A stretch of DNA of 64,000 nt from Clostridiaceae bacterium. Its GTDB lineage: Bacteria > Bacillota > Clostridia > Oscillospirales > Acutalibacteraceae. A program made the position numbers and the translations under genes. The notes under the pieces were generated by a model. The model had not been told where the DNA came from, ran no database searches, and saw only the letters and a program-made list of their open reading frames with translations. Shown here piece after piece: positions 62,093 through 64,000 of the stretch (position 1 is its first letter; every line of letters begins with the position of its first letter). The stretch is from NCBI GenBank assembly GCA_021769555.1, contig JAETSR010000006.1:213800-277799 (forward strand), in the 5' to 3' direction.

Positions 62093-63091
62093 TTATTTTT
62101 GAATGTTCTCAAGAAGTCCTTTTTTGACAATGCTGACCTCGCCCGCGGCAAAGGATTTTTCCTCGCCTGAGGGCAGCCGCACTATCAGCCGGGCGTCATC
62201 GTCAATGCCCAGCACCGTGCCCTCCCAGGACTCCCGGCCCTGCTGGAATGTGATTTCCAGGCCGGTGAGCAGGGAGAGCTTTTTGTATTCCTCCATATAG
62301 CTCCGCTTTGGCAGGGCCCGGTAGAAGGCGAAGAAGCGGCTCAGTATCTCCGCGGCCAGCCTTGTGCGGGCGTCCACAGGGGCTTCTTCCCTGTACAGCG
62401 CCCCCGCCACTTCGGCTATCTCCGGCGGGAAGCCCCCGGGGGGCTCGAGTATGTTCACCCCTATGCCCAGCACCGCGTAATTAAGGCCGTTATTCTCAAA
62501 ATCTATGGCGGCCTCGGTCAGTATCCCGCATATCTTCCTGCCCTCAAGATACACGTCGTTGACCCATTTTATCATGGCCTGCCGCCCGGTTATGCTGCTG
62601 ACAGCCTCAGCCACCGCCACCGCCGCCGCCGTGGTTATGGAGAGCGAGTCCTCAGCGGGGAGCTCCGGGCGCAGCAGTATGCTCATATAGAGCCCCAGCC
62701 CCTCAGGGGAGTAGAATGACCGTCCGAGCCGCCCCTTCCCCCGGGACTGGCGCTTGGCAATGAGCACCAGCCCCTCAGGCCTCCCCTGCTCCGCCAGCTC
62801 CTTGAGCACCGTATTGGTGGAGCTGACCTCCTCGCGGATGTCGATTTCAATGCTCCCAATATCCGGCCCAATCAGCCGCCGGATATTCGTCGGGGCGAAC
62901 ACCCCGCTCTCCGACACAAGCCTGTAGCCCCTGTTCGTCACGGCCTCCACATGGTACCCGTCCTCCCGAAGCTTTCTCACGGCCTTCCAGACCCCGCTTC
63001 GGCTAATGCCGAGCTCGGCGGCAATGACTTCGCCTGAGACATCCAGCCGGTTTTTCCTAAGTATCTCAAGCACCCGGTCCGATATATCCAA
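62093..63091 (-). CDS. birA: Bifunctional biotin ligase / biotin operon repressor
   Basis: A 332-residue protein: an N-terminal winged helix (about 5-60; SGEVIAAELGISRSGVWKAV) and the biotin protein ligase domain with SKRQSRGKGRLGRSF-like biotin/ATP loop, KWVNDVYLEGRKICGIL, and a C-terminal SH3-like domain. The start is TTG at 63091: AGGAGG lies 8 nt upstream, and the alternative ATG at 63127 lies upstream of the predicted transcript start. It attaches biotin to carboxylases and represses its own operon. Confidence 0.93.
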   Translation of the reverse strand: MDISDRVLEILRKNRLDVSGEVIAAELGISRSGVWKAVRKLREDGYHVEAVTNRGYRLVSESGVFAPTNIRRLIGPDIGSIEIDIREEVSSTNTVLKELAEQGRPEGLVLIAKRQSRGKGRLGRSFYSPEGLGLYMSILLRPELPAEDSLSITTAAAVAVAEAVSSITGRQAMIKWVNDVYLEGRKICGILTEAAIDFENNGLNYAVLGIGVNILEPPGGFPPEIAEVAGALYREEAPVDARTRLAAEILSRFFAFYRALPKRSYMEEYKKLSLLTGLEITFQQGRESWEGTVLGIDDDARLIVRLPSGEEKSFAAGEVSIVKKGLLENIQK

Positions 63092-63117
63092 AGCATAGCA
63101 CCTCCTGTTTTTTCCAC

Positions 63118-63172
63118 ATTGTAGCATAAGGCCGCCGTATTGTCAACCCTAAATTTTTATTTTGGTAGACAA
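63118..63172 (-). promoter_or_regulatory. birA-bioY promoter with BirA operator
   Basis: On the minus strand TTGACA (63141-63146), 17-bp spacer, TACAAT (63118-63123). The -35 is embedded in a BirA-type palindrome: TTGTCAACC (63140-63148), 15 bp, GGTAGACAA (63164-63172). Biotinyl-AMP-loaded BirA should block this promoter. Confidence 0.9.
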
Positions 63173-63219
63173 TCTTGCTTGCTCCGCTAAAATTTTTTGA
63201 ATTTTTTTGAAAAAAGGGG

Positions 63220-63248
63220 TTGCAAAATAGGAAGGAATGTGGTATTAT
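63220..63248 (+). promoter_or_regulatory. Promoter of the tRNA-Ala gene
   Basis: TTGCAA (63220-63225), 17-bp spacer, TATTAT (63243-63248), about 40 bp before the tRNA. Confidence 0.7.
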
Positions 63249-63286
63249 AATCAGGCGCTGAGGGACAGCGTGGGAAAAGTTTATAT

Positions 63287-63362
<76 letters not shown>

Positions 63363-63363
63363 G

Positions 63364-63398
63364 AAAGTACAGGAAAGAATTTTCTTTCCTGTACTTTT
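63364..63398 (+). terminator. Terminator after tRNA-Ala
   Basis: AAAGTACAGGAAAG (63364-63377) pairs with CTTTCCTGTACTTT (63384-63397). Confidence 0.9.
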
Positions 63399-63411
63399 GT
63401 ATACGAGGGAA

Positions 63412-63444
63412 AAGGCTTGTTTCAAAAAGAAACGAGCCTTTTTT
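63412..63444 (+). terminator. Second terminator
   Basis: AAGGCTTGTTTC (63412-63423) pairs with GAAACGAGCCTT (63429-63440), followed by TTTT. Confidence 0.85.
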
Positions 63445-63499
63445 CGTATGTGTGTTTCGCAGACTGGCATATTCCGGCCACGCAAGCACACTCCCCCAT

Positions 63500-63532
63500 G
63501 GGGCGTTCAGACTTTTTGAACGCCCCTTTTTT
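63500..63532 (+). terminator. Third terminator
   Basis: GGGGCGTTCA (63500-63509) pairs with TGAACGCCCC (63517-63526), followed by TTTTTT. Confidence 0.9.
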
Positions 63533-63577
63533 CATGCCCATTTTTAGATACCATCATAACAGAAAGGAGTTTTCCCC

Positions 63578-64000
63578 ATAAAAGACCGCCCTGACTTTGA
63601 ATATTTTTACGGCGGGGAATCAGAACAATTCAGCTTCTACCGCATCCCGCGGCAGCTCATTGTGGGCCCGGAGTTCAAGCACGTCTCCACCGACGCCAAG
63701 CTGCTTTATGGCCTTATGCTTGACCGCATGGGTTTGTCTGCCCGGAACGGCTGGTATGACGAGGAAAACCGGGTGTTCATCTACTACCCACTGGACGAGA
63801 TAAAGGAAGCCCTTAATTGTGGCAACGATAAGGCGGTCAAGCTGCTGGCAGAGCTGGACAGCGGCAAGGGCATTGGTCTGATACAGAGGGTCAAGCAGGG
63901 CCAGGGCAAGCCAGCCAGAATTTATGTCAAGCGTTTCACCACCAGAGAAATGCCGCCACAGACCGACAATCGCCCCTCTCCCCCGCCCCGAAATCCAGAC
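63578..64000 (+). CDS. repA: Replication initiator protein A (RepA) N-terminus, cut by window
   Basis: The frame is open to the right edge (141 codons). The visible part, PDFEYFYGGESEQFSFYRIP then VSTDAKLLYGLMLDRMGLSA, is the conserved N-terminal winged-helix region of the RepA-type initiators found on Bacillota plasmids and integrative elements. The codon at the position dictated by AGGAG (8-nt spacing) is ATA, not ATG; an in-frame stop lies 24 bp upstream of it, and the next in-frame candidates fall inside the conserved domain. Either AUA is used or the start is mutated. It marks the probable beginning of a mobile element next to the tRNA. Confidence 0.85.
   Translation, partial: MKDRPDFEYFYGGESEQFSFYRIPRQLIVGPEFKHVSTDAKLLYGLMLDRMGLSARNGWYDEENRVFIYYPLDEIKEALNCGNDKAVKLLAELDSGKGIGLIQRVKQGQGKPARIYVKRFTTREMPPQTDNRPSPPPRNPD

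Overview
The window looks like the chromosome of a GC-rich, anaerobic, spore-forming Clostridia (Bacillota), probably a gut Oscillospirales-type organism. The evidence is a spoIIAA-spoIIAB-sigF operon, a glycyl radical enzyme with its activase, S-box and L-box riboswitches, an SLH-domain surface protein, RqcH, and strong AGGAGG ribosome binding sites with sigma-A type promoters. The assignment rests on gene content only.

Left edge (1-1.6 kb): a truncated Cys-rich tandem-module gene, then a 266-bp AT-rich segment bounded by perfect 20-bp inverted repeats, then a tyrosine recombinase whose stop codon touches the right repeat. The segment holds a near-consensus promoter that currently points away from the Cys-rich gene. 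This has the anatomy of a recombinase-controlled phase-variable promoter switch, captured in the OFF orientation.

1.8-5.2 kb: an alpha/beta hydrolase, then an XRE regulator overlapping an ABC exporter. 5.2-20.5 kb: a minus-strand catabolic locus. In transcription order it reads Gfo/Idh-like protein, YesM-type kinase, YesN/AraC response regulator, CUT1 ABC importer (binding protein and two permeases), two Gfo/Idh oxidoreductases, a TIM-barrel isomerase, a third oxidoreductase of that family, a radical-SAM activase and a glycyl radical enzyme with an unusual active-site motif. This suggests an uncharacterised anaerobic route for an unusual sugar or glycoside. A candidate non-coding RNA lies just upstream.

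21.2-26.4 kb: a DUF4886 SGNH-like protein, then a large propeller-plus-solute-binding lipoprotein with its own OmpR/kinase pair. 26.4-31.4 kb: an envelope cluster (SLH-transglutaminase protein, Pro-rich lipoprotein, MBOAT acyltransferase, DHHW/AlgX-like protein), preceded by three copies of a 20-bp semi-palindrome. 31.8-41.5 kb: a broken AraC gene, MATE pump, DNA repair methyltransferase, L-fucose isomerase, lysine-riboswitch-controlled NhaC transporter, MerR regulator and chemoreceptor.

41.6-59.4 kb is mostly housekeeping: rqcH, a Nif3-like gene, trmK, the sigF operon, folC, a FapA-family gene, a TtcA-like gene, a pyridoxal kinase, an M29 aminopeptidase, a large unknown protein, SAM-riboswitch/metK, a flavin reductase and rarA. 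59.4-63.1 kb: an AraC regulator facing a catalytically dead Fic-derived protein across a symmetric nested palindrome, a DUF1284 protein, and a birA-bioY operon with a BirA operator. The window ends with tRNA-Ala(GGC), three terminators in a row, and the start of a RepA-type initiator, probably the edge of an integrated element.
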